DNA from: Methanobacteriota archaeon
GTDB taxonomy: Archaea; Thermoplasmatota; Thermoplasmata; RBG-16-68-12
Assembly: GCA_005878515.1 (NCBI GenBank)
Contig: VBLZ01000102.1
Span: 1 to 29,490 of the forward strand
Reading direction: 5' to 3'
Length of the DNA stretch: 29,490 bases
Within the stretch, counting starts at the first letter, position 1; each line of letters begins with the position of its first letter. The position numbers and the translations under genes were made by a program. This document shows positions 22,093-29,482 of this stretch, piece by piece. The notes beneath the pieces were generated by a model, which saw nothing but the letters and a program-made list of their open reading frames with translations, did no database searches and was not told the DNA's origin.

Positions 22093-24069
22093 TCACGGAT
22101 TCGATAGGGAGAACGTGGCTTGCGTGGCCCCGCCATCGTCGTCGCGGACCGTCAGCGTGACGGTGGACGAACCACCCGGACAAAATCCGTGCACGACGAT
22201 CGCGGTGATGTCGAACGGCGCGGTCCCTCCCTGGCTCTGAGGCGGATCCGCACCCACGCCGTTGTTCCAGAACGTCTGCTCGACCGTCGTCCCGTCCCCG
22301 AAGTCCCACGTCGCGAACAGGTCGTCGCTGCCCGCGTCGTGAAGCGTTGCGCGGAACGTGATGCCCGCCTTGACAACCAACGGGACGAGGTCCGCCACGG
22401 TCCACGTCCACGTCGACGGATGCCGGAGGTTGAAGTTGTGGAACATCCGCTGCTCGTGGCCGTCCGGGAACACAATGACGATCCAGGCCGGGTTGTCTCC
22501 GCCGAGCTGATCGTTCAACCGGTCGTTCAACGCAGTGTACGCGAGCGTCGCACTGATGTGTTCCCGGAGGGAGAAGTTCAGGACGTCCGTCGTCTCCGCT
22601 TGCTTCGCCGGGCTGCCGGGTTTCCGAACGAGATCTAGGGACGCGAGGACCCCGGTGTCCGAGTCGACCGTGAAGGAGAGATCATGCCACTTCTCGCCCG
22701 CGATTTCGATTCGGAACGACGCTTGGGCGATCGCGTCGAGGTGCTCGATCTCCGGCGGGCGGTTCGTGATCGTCACGGTCGCAGCGGCCGAGGCGACGTG
22801 CGTTCCGTCAGAGACCTCGACGACCGCGGCCCCGGAGAAGTCGTCCGTGTAGCGCGCCTCCGCCGTCGGGGACGAAGACCATTGCGTTTCGAACGTCCCG
22901 TTGCCCGTGAAGTCCCACCGGAACTGGAGCGGATCGCGGTCCGGGTCCGTCGAACCGGCCGCGGTGAGGAGGATCGTGTCCCCCTCCCGCCCGGCGTACG
23001 GGCCGCCCGCGTCCGCGTGGGGGGTGCCGACCGGGAAGACGTCCACGAGGGGCGGTGCGGAGGCCGCATCCGCGATCCCGTCCCGGTCGATGTCGGATTG
23101 GGCTCGCGGCAGCTCCACCCGTCCCGCGGCGAGGGCCGGCGCGACGAGCGTGTACGAACGAATCAGGGGCTCGTACGCCGACGGATATTGCGGGTCCTCC
23201 GAGCTGCTCTCCAACGCCGCGGGCAGGTCGACGTTCCACCGCAACGTCCGCGAGCCATCGTCGTGGCTCACGTTCTCGTCAGGCGGGACGGAAAAACTCC
23301 CCTCCTCCACACTCCAACCCGCAGGCACGGTGTCCTCCAGCACGCCGTGGGTCACGTTCACGTCGTTCGTGATCGTGTCCTCGAACGTGTACACCGCGAT
23401 GTTCGTCGCATCGATCGTCACATGAATCCGCTTGCCCGGCGTCCCGTCAATCTGGGTCCACAGCGGCTCCTTGCCGACGACGACCGTCGGGTACGACCGC
23501 ATGTAGGTCCAGAAGTCGTCCTGGGTGTTCGAACCGGATCCTTCGTGATGTTCGTTCGCGAGGATGGGACGGAGCGCGAATGGCAGCGTCTCCCCACCGA
23601 TCCGGTACGGGATCTCGGCTTGGGTGAATTGGAACTCCTCGGAACACCACCACGCGGGATGGGCGAGGAAGTTTTGCACGACCAGATCTCCATACGAATA
23701 TGTGAGCGAACCGTGCGCCGGAACCGTCTCGACGGTCAGGACCGCGTCTTGGGTCGTGCGAAGGGGATCCGGGGCCGGAGTCTGGAGTGGATGTGGGCTC
23801 ATCAGCACGGCCTCCTCGGGGATGGTGACCGGCGTCTCGGCCGCGTTATCGAGCCGAATCCCGACCGGCGAGGTGAGCGTTTCTCCGTTGCGGAAATAGG
23901 TCTCGTTCACGACGGTCGCCGTTACGAGGCCCCGCCCCGCCGCCTCCCAGAAGCTCATCGCGTCGGCTTTCGGGTGTGACGAAGGTCGTCCGAGTTGCAA
24001 CGATCCGACCGCGACGAGAGCTCCGACCAGGAGAATTACGACTGTACCTCTCGGCGAAAAGACTCTCAT
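22093..24069 (-). CDS. Secreted surface protein with PKD domain(s)
   Basis: 658 residues. Signal peptide or signal anchor about 9-25 (TVVILLVGALVAVGSLQL). An N-terminal beta-rich domain follows, then about 215-315 a region resembling DUF11-type repeats (GVLEDTVPAGWSVEEG, LRWNVDLPA), a short calcium-loop-like DIDRDGIADAAS (about 326-337), a PKD domain about 349-437 (ADAGGPYAGREGD, AAGSTDPDRDPLQFRWDFTG), a further domain 440-560, and a C-terminal PKD-like segment about 565-658 (ATWDFGDGTTVEQTF, STVTLTVRDDDGGAT). No C-terminal membrane helix is seen. Likely cell-surface adhesion or S-layer-associated. The frame runs on to 25224, but that part is antisense to the deacetylase gene; ATG 24069 with the signal peptide and a TATA box 35 nt upstream is the real start. 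Confidence 0.88.
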   Translation of the reverse strand: MRVFSPRGTVVILLVGALVAVGSLQLGRPSSHPKADAMSFWEAAGRGLVTATVVNETYFRNGETLTSPVGIRLDNAAETPVTIPEEAVLMSPHPLQTPAPDPLRTTQDAVLTVETVPAHGSLTYSYGDLVVQNFLAHPAWWCSEEFQFTQAEIPYRIGGETLPFALRPILANEHHEGSGSNTQDDFWTYMRSYPTVVVGKEPLWTQIDGTPGKRIHVTIDATNIAVYTFEDTITNDVNVTHGVLEDTVPAGWSVEEGSFSVPPDENVSHDDGSRTLRWNVDLPAALESSSEDPQYPSAYEPLIRSYTLVAPALAAGRVELPRAQSDIDRDGIADAASAPPLVDVFPVGTPHADAGGPYAGREGDTILLTAAGSTDPDRDPLQFRWDFTGNGTFETQWSSSPTAEARYTDDFSGAAVVEVSDGTHVASAAATVTITNRPPEIEHLDAIAQASFRIEIAGEKWHDLSFTVDSDTGVLASLDLVRKPGSPAKQAETTDVLNFSLREHISATLAYTALNDRLNDQLGGDNPAWIVIVFPDGHEQRMFHNFNLRHPSTWTWTVADLVPLVVKAGITFRATLHDAGSDDLFATWDFGDGTTVEQTFWNNGVGADPPQSQGGTAPFDITAIVVHGFCPGGSSTVTLTVRDDDGGATQATFSLSNP

Positions 24070-24098
24070 CCCGCCCCGGTCCGCTCTCTGAATCGAAC

Positions 24099-24123
24099 AT
24101 ATTAAATCGAGTTCGCTTAAGCG
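24099..24123. promoter_or_regulatory. Divergent promoter pair: PKD surface protein (-) and deacetylase (+)
   Basis: On the minus strand GATTTAATATG (24099-24109) lies about 35 nt from ATG 24069. On the plus strand the perfect 10-base palindrome CGCTTAAGCG (24114-24123) serves as a TATA-like box 24 nt before ATG 24142, so the deacetylase message would be leaderless. The two boxes are only about 14 bases apart, so transcription complexes on them should compete. Confidence 0.5.
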
Positions 24124-24141
24124 TGCCGACATAATTCTCAG

Positions 24142-25248
24142 ATGTTTCGCGGCGTGATTTTCAATCGTGATAAGCTCGTTCGGCGCGGTCCCAGCGGCGC
24201 TCGGCGATGGCTTGAAGTCCGCCCCGGCGCTCCCTCGGCCGTGCTCGTCTACGATCCGCGCTTCCTCGATCACGTCGCCTCGCCTTTCCATGTGGAGCGG
24301 CCGGATCGACTGCGATCGATCGTCTCGCACCTGGAAGCGGCCGGCCTCTTCACGGGCGTCGAGCAGGCGCCCCCCGCAACGCGTCGCGAGGTGAAGCGGG
24401 TCCACCAGGACTCGTACCTCGAACATTTCGAGAATCTGGACGAAGGGCTGCTCGACCCCGAGACGGCGGTGCACCCAGGGACCTTCGACCTCGCCCTTCT
24501 TGCCGCAGGCGCGGTCCTCCACGGGACGCGATCCGCGGCGGGGAACGGCCGTCCAACCGTCTCTCTCGTGCGCCCGCCGGGCCATCACGCGGGCCCCGAC
24601 TACGGAGGAGGTTTCTGCTATCTCAACAACGTCGCGATCGCCGCGGCGGATCAGGTCGCAGAGGGACGGCGGGTCGCGATCTTGGACTACGACGCGCACC
24701 ACGGGAACGGGACGCGCGACATCTTTGCCGGGTTCGCATCCGTCCTGTACGTGTCGACCCACGAGTACGGGATTTTCCCAGGCACGGGTCCCGCCGAAGA
24801 CGTCGGCACGGGAGAGGGCCGCGGATTCACCGTCAACATCCCTTTCTCTGCGGGGTGCGGGGACACCTCGTACCTCGCGGCCTACGACCGGATCGTCGAG
24901 CCGATCGTCGAGCAGTTCCGACCGGACGTGGTGCTCGTCAGCCTCGGAGTCGACGCGCATTATCGAGACCCGATCACGTCGCTCGTACTCTCCTCGCCGG
25001 GGTACGTCGAACTCCTGAGTCGAAGCGCGGCCCTGGCCGCCCGGCTGTGCGGCAGCCGGCTCGCCTTGGCCCTGGAGGGCGGATATCATCTCGACGCGCT
25101 GGGCGAGGTCATCACCGGCGTCGTCGGGCGCCTTCGCGGTCAAACGACGCGGCTCGTCCTTTCCGAGAACCTCGACGACAATGTCCGTGGTCGCCCTGCG
25201 ATCGACGCGACGATCCAGGCCCACCGACCGTTCTGGAACCTACGTTGA
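24142..25248 (+). CDS. Histone-deacetylase-family protein (class II/AcuC-like)
   Basis: Zinc amidohydrolase that removes acetyl groups from lysines, polyamines or other amines. 368 residues. Catalytic set intact: RPPGHHA (H148, H149), GFCYLNNVAIAA, the zinc ligands in LDYDAHHGNGT (D184, H186) and LGVDAH (D271), and EGGYHLDAL (Y315). The opening VYDPRFLDHVASPFHVERPDRL is the class II/acetoin-utilisation style. About 30 residues before it (MFRGVIFNRDKL onward) are not part of the usual fold; GTG codons inside could be alternative starts, but the TATA position favours ATG 24142. Possible partners are an acetyltransferase such as the GNAT 2 kb away; no direct evidence. The stop overlaps the convergent CBS gene by 9 bases. 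Confidence 0.92.
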   Translation: MFRGVIFNRDKLVRRGPSGARRWLEVRPGAPSAVLVYDPRFLDHVASPFHVERPDRLRSIVSHLEAAGLFTGVEQAPPATRREVKRVHQDSYLEHFENLDEGLLDPETAVHPGTFDLALLAAGAVLHGTRSAAGNGRPTVSLVRPPGHHAGPDYGGGFCYLNNVAIAAADQVAEGRRVAILDYDAHHGNGTRDIFAGFASVLYVSTHEYGIFPGTGPAEDVGTGEGRGFTVNIPFSAGCGDTSYLAAYDRIVEPIVEQFRPDVVLVSLGVDAHYRDPITSLVLSSPGYVELLSRSAALAARLCGSRLALALEGGYHLDALGEVITGVVGRLRGQTTRLVLSENLDDNVRGRPAIDATIQAHRPFWNLR

Positions 25249-26391
25249 CGCGTGGTGCCGCTTCCGCTCCGTGACCTTGCGTTCCTTCTCCTTGACAATC
25301 CGCTTGTAGAGCGTGTCGAGAAGCTTGGTCAACGCGACCCGGAGGTCCCAATCGAATTCGTGCGCATAGTAGATCCGGTGGCTCGTCGTGAACCGCGCGC
25401 GGAGCGAGTACTTCCAGCGGTCGCCCTCCGGCTTGTACTTCTGGAAGTGGATCGCGAGGGTCCGCGGTTGCACGAGCGGCGCGATCCGACGCATCTCCTT
25501 CTGGATGACCTCGTAGATCTCGTCGTACGTGTCCTTCGGCTCGTCCTCGAGACCGCCCACCTCGACAAAGAGTTGTTCGCGTTCCCGAAGTCCCGCCAGG
25601 AACGCCATTAGGTCCTGGCTCGTGATGATCCCCACGGGCTCGTCGTTCTCCGTGACGATGACCGACGAGACATGGTTCTTCGCCATCAGCTCCGCCGCGC
25701 GGTGGACGTCGGCCTCCGGCCCGACGGTGAGCGGCGGGTAGCGCATGACGCTTTTCACCTCCAGGGCGATCTTCTCCTCGCGGCCGGCACGGTCCCCGTA
25801 CTGCTCGCGGACCTTCGGCTGGGCGAACAACTCGACGATGTCCTTCAGACCGACGACCCCTCTCAGGTGTCGGTTCTTGTCCACGACCGGGACGGATCGT
25901 TCCCCGAGGGACCGCATGATCTGGACCGCATGATCGACCGTGTCGTCCTCGGCGACGGCCTGAGGGTTCGGGGTCATGAATTCCGAGACGCGGACGCCCT
26001 CCAGGGCCCGATTCTCGACGAGCGCGCGGACGATGTCCGAGCGGGAGATGATTCCGAGGAGGCCCTTCCCCTTCATGACCGGGATCGCACGGAACCCGGC
26101 CGAGATCATCTTCTCCGCCGCCTCGGGAAGCGGCGTCTCCGGATTGATTTCTGGCGGTTTTTCGAGGACCGTCGAGACTTTCGTGTTCGGTGGGATGTTG
26201 CGTCGGCGCATGAGCTCGCGCATTGTCACGACGCCCACGAGTTTCTTGCGATCGAGGACCGGAAGCTCATGGATATCGTTCGACTTCATCTTGCCCAAGA
26301 CATCCCCGAGCGTCTCGTCCGGGCTCGCGGTGACGAGCTCCGTGGACATGAAGTCGGACACATGAAGGTCTTGGACCTTGTTCCGCTTCAT
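25240..26391 (-). CDS. Four-CBS-domain protein with C-terminal HPF/S30AE-like ribosome-hibernation domain
   Basis: 383 residues. Four CBS motifs, which bind adenine nucleotides in pairs: about 11-64 (VSDFMSTELVTASPDETLGD), 71-126 (VSTVLEKPPEINPETPLPEA), 134-190 (VSEFMTPNPQAVAEDDTVDH) and 211-267 (VKSVMRYPPLTVGPEADVHR). The C-terminal part, 273-380, reads like a HPF/YfiA fold: a first strand LFVEVGGL, helix DTYDEIYEVIQKEMRRIAPL, strands LAIHFQKYK, KYSLRARFTTS and RIYYAHEFD, then helix DWDLRVALTKLLDTLYKRIV and a very basic tail KEKERKVTERKRHH. HPF proteins block the decoding centre of idle ribosomes. Function as an energy-sensing hibernation factor is inferred. Start ATG 26391 (the frame runs on to 26619 inside the methyltransferase gene); TATA-like box at 26431-26439. 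Confidence 0.88.
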   Translation of the reverse strand: MKRNKVQDLHVSDFMSTELVTASPDETLGDVLGKMKSNDIHELPVLDRKKLVGVVTMRELMRRRNIPPNTKVSTVLEKPPEINPETPLPEAAEKMISAGFRAIPVMKGKGLLGIISRSDIVRALVENRALEGVRVSEFMTPNPQAVAEDDTVDHAVQIMRSLGERSVPVVDKNRHLRGVVGLKDIVELFAQPKVREQYGDRAGREEKIALEVKSVMRYPPLTVGPEADVHRAAELMAKNHVSSVIVTENDEPVGIITSQDLMAFLAGLREREQLFVEVGGLEDEPKDTYDEIYEVIQKEMRRIAPLVQPRTLAIHFQKYKPEGDRWKYSLRARFTTSHRIYYAHEFDWDLRVALTKLLDTLYKRIVKEKERKVTERKRHHAST

Positions 26392-26430
26392 GAAGAACCG
26401 CCCAGGGGGAGAGAGCGATAGCAGGCAGGC

Positions 26431-26439
26431 GTATAAGAA
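26431..26439 (-). promoter_or_regulatory. Putative promoter of the CBS4-HPF-like gene
   Basis: The minus strand reads TTCTTATAC about 44 nt before ATG 26391, giving a leader of about 17 nt without a clear Shine-Dalgarno. It lies in the 80-base gap behind the methyltransferase gene on the same strand, so the gene can be expressed separately. Confidence 0.45.
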
Positions 26440-26471
26440 AAGTACGGCCCCGTCAGTGTGCACTCCGTCGG

Positions 26472-27290
26472 CTACGTCGTCTTGCGAGCCTCGATGATGA
26501 AACGGCTTTCGGTGAGAATGAGGCCCTCTCGGGCGGCGAGCCGGTCCTCCATGTGGAGGAGGGCGGCGAGGTCTTTCCCCAAGGGATCGAAGTCGGGGAT
26601 CGTCCATGGCGAGATGCAAAGCAGATACACGAGCTCACCCAGTCCGCGGTACGCCGACCGGAAGTCGCGCGCCTTCGCGACCGCGACGGTCATCCTGGTC
26701 TGCTGTAATCCGGAGACGTACCGATCGAGCAGAGGGCCGAAATCTTGCATCCGGGGGAAGAACGGTCGCAATTCGTTCCACTCGTTCTCTCCGATCTGCT
26801 GCGTGAGGAGAGATCCGCCGCGTCGCAGGACCCGGTGGACCTCGTTCGGGTCAAGTTCTTCGTGCCGATCGAGGACGAGGTCGAACGCTCCGCTGTGGAA
26901 TGGGAGACGCAGGCTGTGGGCGCGCACCACGTCGACCTCCCGCCGGGACAGCCGACGCTTCGCGATCGGCGCGTTCACGGCCCACGGCTCCGACGCGATG
27001 GCCCGTCCATGATATCCCGCACAGAGTTCTGCGAAGAGCTCCCCACCACCTGTCCCCAAGTCGAGCACGGACTGGGCCTGGGCCAAGAGTTCCCGCGCGC
27101 GTCGCTCGTAATTCCACGGCAGTCCAGGCCCGATTCGTGTCGGCGCAATTCGGTCGAGATCCCATCCGGTCAATGTGAGTGCGCGTTCGACGTATGGTCG
27201 CAGACGATTGACGTCCGCCGAGTTGCTGCTGTGACCCTCCGCGGCATTCAGAGTTGAATTGGCGATCGCGACGATAAAGTTCTTTGACAT
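26472..27290 (-). CDS. Class I SAM-dependent methyltransferase
   Basis: About 272 residues. The SAM motif I is clear: VLDLGTGGGELFAEL. Then AIASEPWAVNAPIAKRRL (motif II region), VVRAHSLRLPFHSGAFDLVL, EVHRVLRRGGSLLTQQIGEN and a C-terminal region ending EGLILTESRFIIEARK. Substrate unknown; proteins of this type include small-molecule and rRNA methyltransferases. Start uncertain: ATG 27290 is listed, but it lies only 19 bases from the divergent acylphosphatase start and has no TATA box before it. A TATA-like CTTTATCG on this strand near 27271-27278 would instead require a start further in (for example TTG near 27173, just before GWDLDRIAPT), which would lose about 39 weakly conserved residues. 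Confidence 0.82.
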   Translation of the reverse strand: MSKNFIVAIANSTLNAAEGHSSNSADVNRLRPYVERALTLTGWDLDRIAPTRIGPGLPWNYERRARELLAQAQSVLDLGTGGGELFAELCAGYHGRAIASEPWAVNAPIAKRRLSRREVDVVRAHSLRLPFHSGAFDLVLDRHEELDPNEVHRVLRRGGSLLTQQIGENEWNELRPFFPRMQDFGPLLDRYVSGLQQTRMTVAVAKARDFRSAYRGLGELVYLLCISPWTIPDFDPLGKDLAALLHMEDRLAAREGLILTESRFIIEARKTT

Positions 27291-27309
27291 CGTCTCGATT
27301 CGCTTCGTT

Positions 27310-27585
27310 GTGAAGGCCCGTGCGGTCGTCGTCTTCCTCGGACGCGTGCAAGGGGTCAACTTCCGAGCGTATTGTGCCGAGAAGGCGGAAGCGATGGGAC
27401 TCGACGGCTACGTCCAGAATCGATGGGATGGGAGCGTCGAAGCGGTGTTCGAAGGCGAACGATCCACAATCGAGACCTGCATCGAATGGAACAAGACGTC
27501 GCAACCGTACGCCCGGGTCGAATCCGTCGAGGTCTCCTGGTCCGAGCCGAACGGAGAATTCCACGGCTTTCGCGCGCTTCGCTAG
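27310..27585 (+). CDS. acyP: Acylphosphatase
   Basis: Hydrolyses acyl phosphates such as carbamoyl- or acetyl-phosphate. 91 residues, exactly the family size, from GTG 27310 (KARAVVVFLGRVQGVNFRAY). Catalytic arginine R19 (GRVQGVNFR, with N in place of the usual G before F) and catalytic asparagine N37 (GYVQNRWDGSVEAVFEG) are both present. The open frame starts at 27259, but those 17 residues lie beyond the family N-terminus and within the promoter region: a TATA-like GATAAAGTT at about 27273-27281 is 34 nt before GTG 27310. Confidence 0.93.
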   Translation: MKARAVVVFLGRVQGVNFRAYCAEKAEAMGLDGYVQNRWDGSVEAVFEGERSTIETCIEWNKTSQPYARVESVEVSWSEPNGEFHGFRALR

Positions 27586-27607
27586 CCGGGTGGAACGGCC
27601 GTGCGAG

Positions 27608-28441
27608 TCAGTCGATTTGGATGCGGTACGTCTTCTCAGGCAAATCGTGGTGGATGGACCACGCCTGCTCCGTGGTGAGAATCCCTTTGTCGAGCCATGC
27701 CCGGGTCTTCTTCGGCACGGTCGCGGGTCCGAGGACCGCCCCGGGTCGATTCGGGTCGTCGATGTAGTCTGTCTCGAGGAGGAACCGAGGTCCACCCTTC
27801 AAGGCTTCCGCAGCAAGCTCTTCCTTCGCCAAGATCGAGGGAACGAGTCCCGCAGTGTCCGCCAGTCGCGTGAACGGCGTCGAATGATGCTTCACGACGT
27901 ACTTGGGATCCAACCCTGCCCACGTGGCCATTGCCGCGAACTCCGCGAACGTCGCGGGGGTCGGGTCCTCGGTGTGCAGCACGACCGCGCATCCGAGGTC
28001 TTTCGCCTGAGCCATCGCGTACGCGACGATGCCGTTGCACGCCCGTACGATGTCCGCGCCGACCGGAAAGTGAGGTCGCCCAACTTCCCCGAAGGCGACG
28101 GCCCTCCCCTCGCGAATGTATTTCGCGGCCAGGTCGATCGCGCGCGTCATCGCGTCCACCGCAGACGCGTCGCCGAGCGTCTCCCTCAGATGAATGAACT
28201 CGACTGGATACGGTCCGAGCGCGACGAACACTTGGAGGTGAGTGGCGGTGCGGACCGCTTCCGCCATCGAGAGCGTCAGTTCATACGCCGCCGGGTAGTC
28301 GTCCGCGCCGGCGATCGGCGCCTCGGGGTACGGACTGTGCGTCAGCAAGATCGCCGTGCCGCCGGCTTTCTCGAACGCCTTCGCGGCCTCGACGCCTTTG
28401 AAGCTCGCACGCAGATGGATGTGGTTGTCGAAGATGGCCAC
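27608..28441 (-). CDS. TatD-like metal-dependent hydrolase
   Basis: 277 residues of the amidohydrolase superfamily. Metal-site motifs: DNHIHL (H7, H9), FGEVGRPHFP (E119), VVLHTEDP (H156), VVKHHSTP (H185/H186) and ETDYIDDPNRPG (D225). The last motif, with 'DDP.RPG', is typical of the archaeal TatD-related group rather than bacterial TatD DNase. Activity unknown (hydrolase or nuclease). It begins with MAIFDNHIHL 24 bases after the SRPBCC stop and is the third gene of a run TBP-SRPBCC-TatD-like on the minus strand. No signal peptide. Confidence 0.9.
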   Translation of the reverse strand: MAIFDNHIHLRASFKGVEAAKAFEKAGGTAILLTHSPYPEAPIAGADDYPAAYELTLSMAEAVRTATHLQVFVALGPYPVEFIHLRETLGDASAVDAMTRAIDLAAKYIREGRAVAFGEVGRPHFPVGADIVRACNGIVAYAMAQAKDLGCAVVLHTEDPTPATFAEFAAMATWAGLDPKYVVKHHSTPFTRLADTAGLVPSILAKEELAAEALKGGPRFLLETDYIDDPNRPGAVLGPATVPKKTRAWLDKGILTTEQAWSIHHDLPEKTYRIQID

Positions 28442-28465
28442 GCATCGCCAAACGAGGGCGGTCTC

Positions 28466-28930
28466 TTAGGCTTTCCCGGTCGTAGGCCGACTCACGGTCG
28501 AAACGGCGACGCGTTCTCGGAGCGCGCGGTTCATCTCCTCGAAGCCGCGGCGGGCGTCCCGATTCAGGCTCCGGGCGAGCAGCGGGACGAATAGGCCTCG
28601 GAATCGCTCCCGTTGAACGAACTGTGCGCGCGTCGGCCCGAGCGGCTCGATCTGAAAGATGTGCTCGCCGTCGAAGAGGCGAGGGAGCCCGAGCCGGCCG
28701 AGCCAGCGGAGCTCGCGGTTCGGGACGACGGCCTTCACAGTGGGTCGAAATCGCATCGGGCGCGTACCCGACGCCCCGAGGAGCACTTCGAGTCGAGAAC
28801 CGACCAGCGCCTGGCCGCGAATCGATCGGATGAACGGGTTCCAATCCGGAAACCTCTCGAAATCGAGCAGGACGGCCCACACGCGTTCGGCAGGCGCGTC
28901 GATTTCGATTTCGGTCCGAAGCTCTAACAT
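28466..28930 (-). CDS. SRPBCC (START/polyketide-cyclase-like) domain protein
   Basis: 154 residues. The N-terminus LRTEIEIDAPAERVWAVLLD followed by FERFPDWNPFIRSIRG is the classic SRPBCC opening; the middle (RFRPTVKAVVPNRELRWLGR) and FDGEHIFQIEPLGPTRAQFV continue the helix-grip fold, and a long C-terminal helix is present (RSLNRDARRGFEEMNRALRE). These proteins bind hydrophobic ligands; no catalytic motif is visible. The start ATG 28930 lies three bases after the TBP stop, so the gene is very likely cotranscribed with TBP. Ligand unknown. Confidence 0.88.
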   Translation of the reverse strand: MLELRTEIEIDAPAERVWAVLLDFERFPDWNPFIRSIRGQALVGSRLEVLLGASGTRPMRFRPTVKAVVPNRELRWLGRLGLPRLFDGEHIFQIEPLGPTRAQFVQRERFRGLFVPLLARSLNRDARRGFEEMNRALRERVAVSTVSRPTTGKA

Positions 28931-28933
28931 CGC

Positions 28934-29482
28934 CTAGCGGAGCAAGCCAGCGGCTTTCAGCTCCTGCGTGATCTTCTCGACGGCCTCCTCGACGTCGGAA
29001 GGCTTGCGCGCGCCAGTGCAGACGAGCTTGCCGCTGCCGAACAGGAGAACGACGACTTTCGGTACGTCGATGCGGTACACGAGGCCGGGGAATTGCTCCG
29101 GCTCGTACTCCACCTTCTCGAGGCCGAGAGAGATCGCGATCGCGTTCAGGTTGATTTCTGTCCCCAGGTCCGACGAGGCGACGATGTTCTGGACCTCGAT
29201 CACCGGGTTCTTCTTGATCGGGATGCCGGCGGCCTCGATCTGTTTCGCGACCATGTCGATCGCGGTCTTGACGTGCTCGAGGCTCTTCGCGCCGGTGCAG
29301 ACGACCTTCCCGCTTCGGAAGAGGAGCGTCGCGGTCTTCGGTTCCTTCAATCGGTAGATGAGTCCGGGGAACTGCTCCGGCTCGTATTCGGCCCCGCCGA
29401 GGGCGAGGGCGATCGCCTGGAGGTCGAGTTCCTCCCCGAGGGAGGTCGAGGCGACGACGTTCTCAATCTTGATTTTGGCCAA
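28934..29482 (-). CDS. tbp: TATA-box-binding protein (TBP)
   Basis: General transcription factor that recognises the TATA box and nucleates TFB and RNA polymerase. 182 residues, two internal repeats of about 90: 1-92 (KIKIENVVASTSLGEELDLQ, EYEPEQFPGLIYRLKEPKTA, LFRSGKVVCTGAKSLEHV) and 93-182 (VIEVQNIVASSDLGTEINLN, EYEPEQFPGLVYRIDVPKVV, LFGSGKLVCTGARKPSDV). Both saddle halves are intact. The start is TTG 29482; only eight bases precede it in the window, so a start further upstream cannot be excluded, although the family N-terminus begins here. It is followed by SRPBCC and TatD-like genes on the same strand. Confidence 0.96.
   Translation of the reverse strand: MAKIKIENVVASTSLGEELDLQAIALALGGAEYEPEQFPGLIYRLKEPKTATLLFRSGKVVCTGAKSLEHVKTAIDMVAKQIEAAGIPIKKNPVIEVQNIVASSDLGTEINLNAIAISLGLEKVEYEPEQFPGLVYRIDVPKVVVLLFGSGKLVCTGARKPSDVEEAVEKITQELKAAGLLR

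Noticed and set aside
24070..25224. Upstream continuation of the PKD protein frame to 25224 (minus strand)
   Set aside because: It is antisense to the intact deacetylase gene, lacks domain character, and would place the signal peptide in mid-protein; ATG 24069 has a signal peptide and a TATA box.
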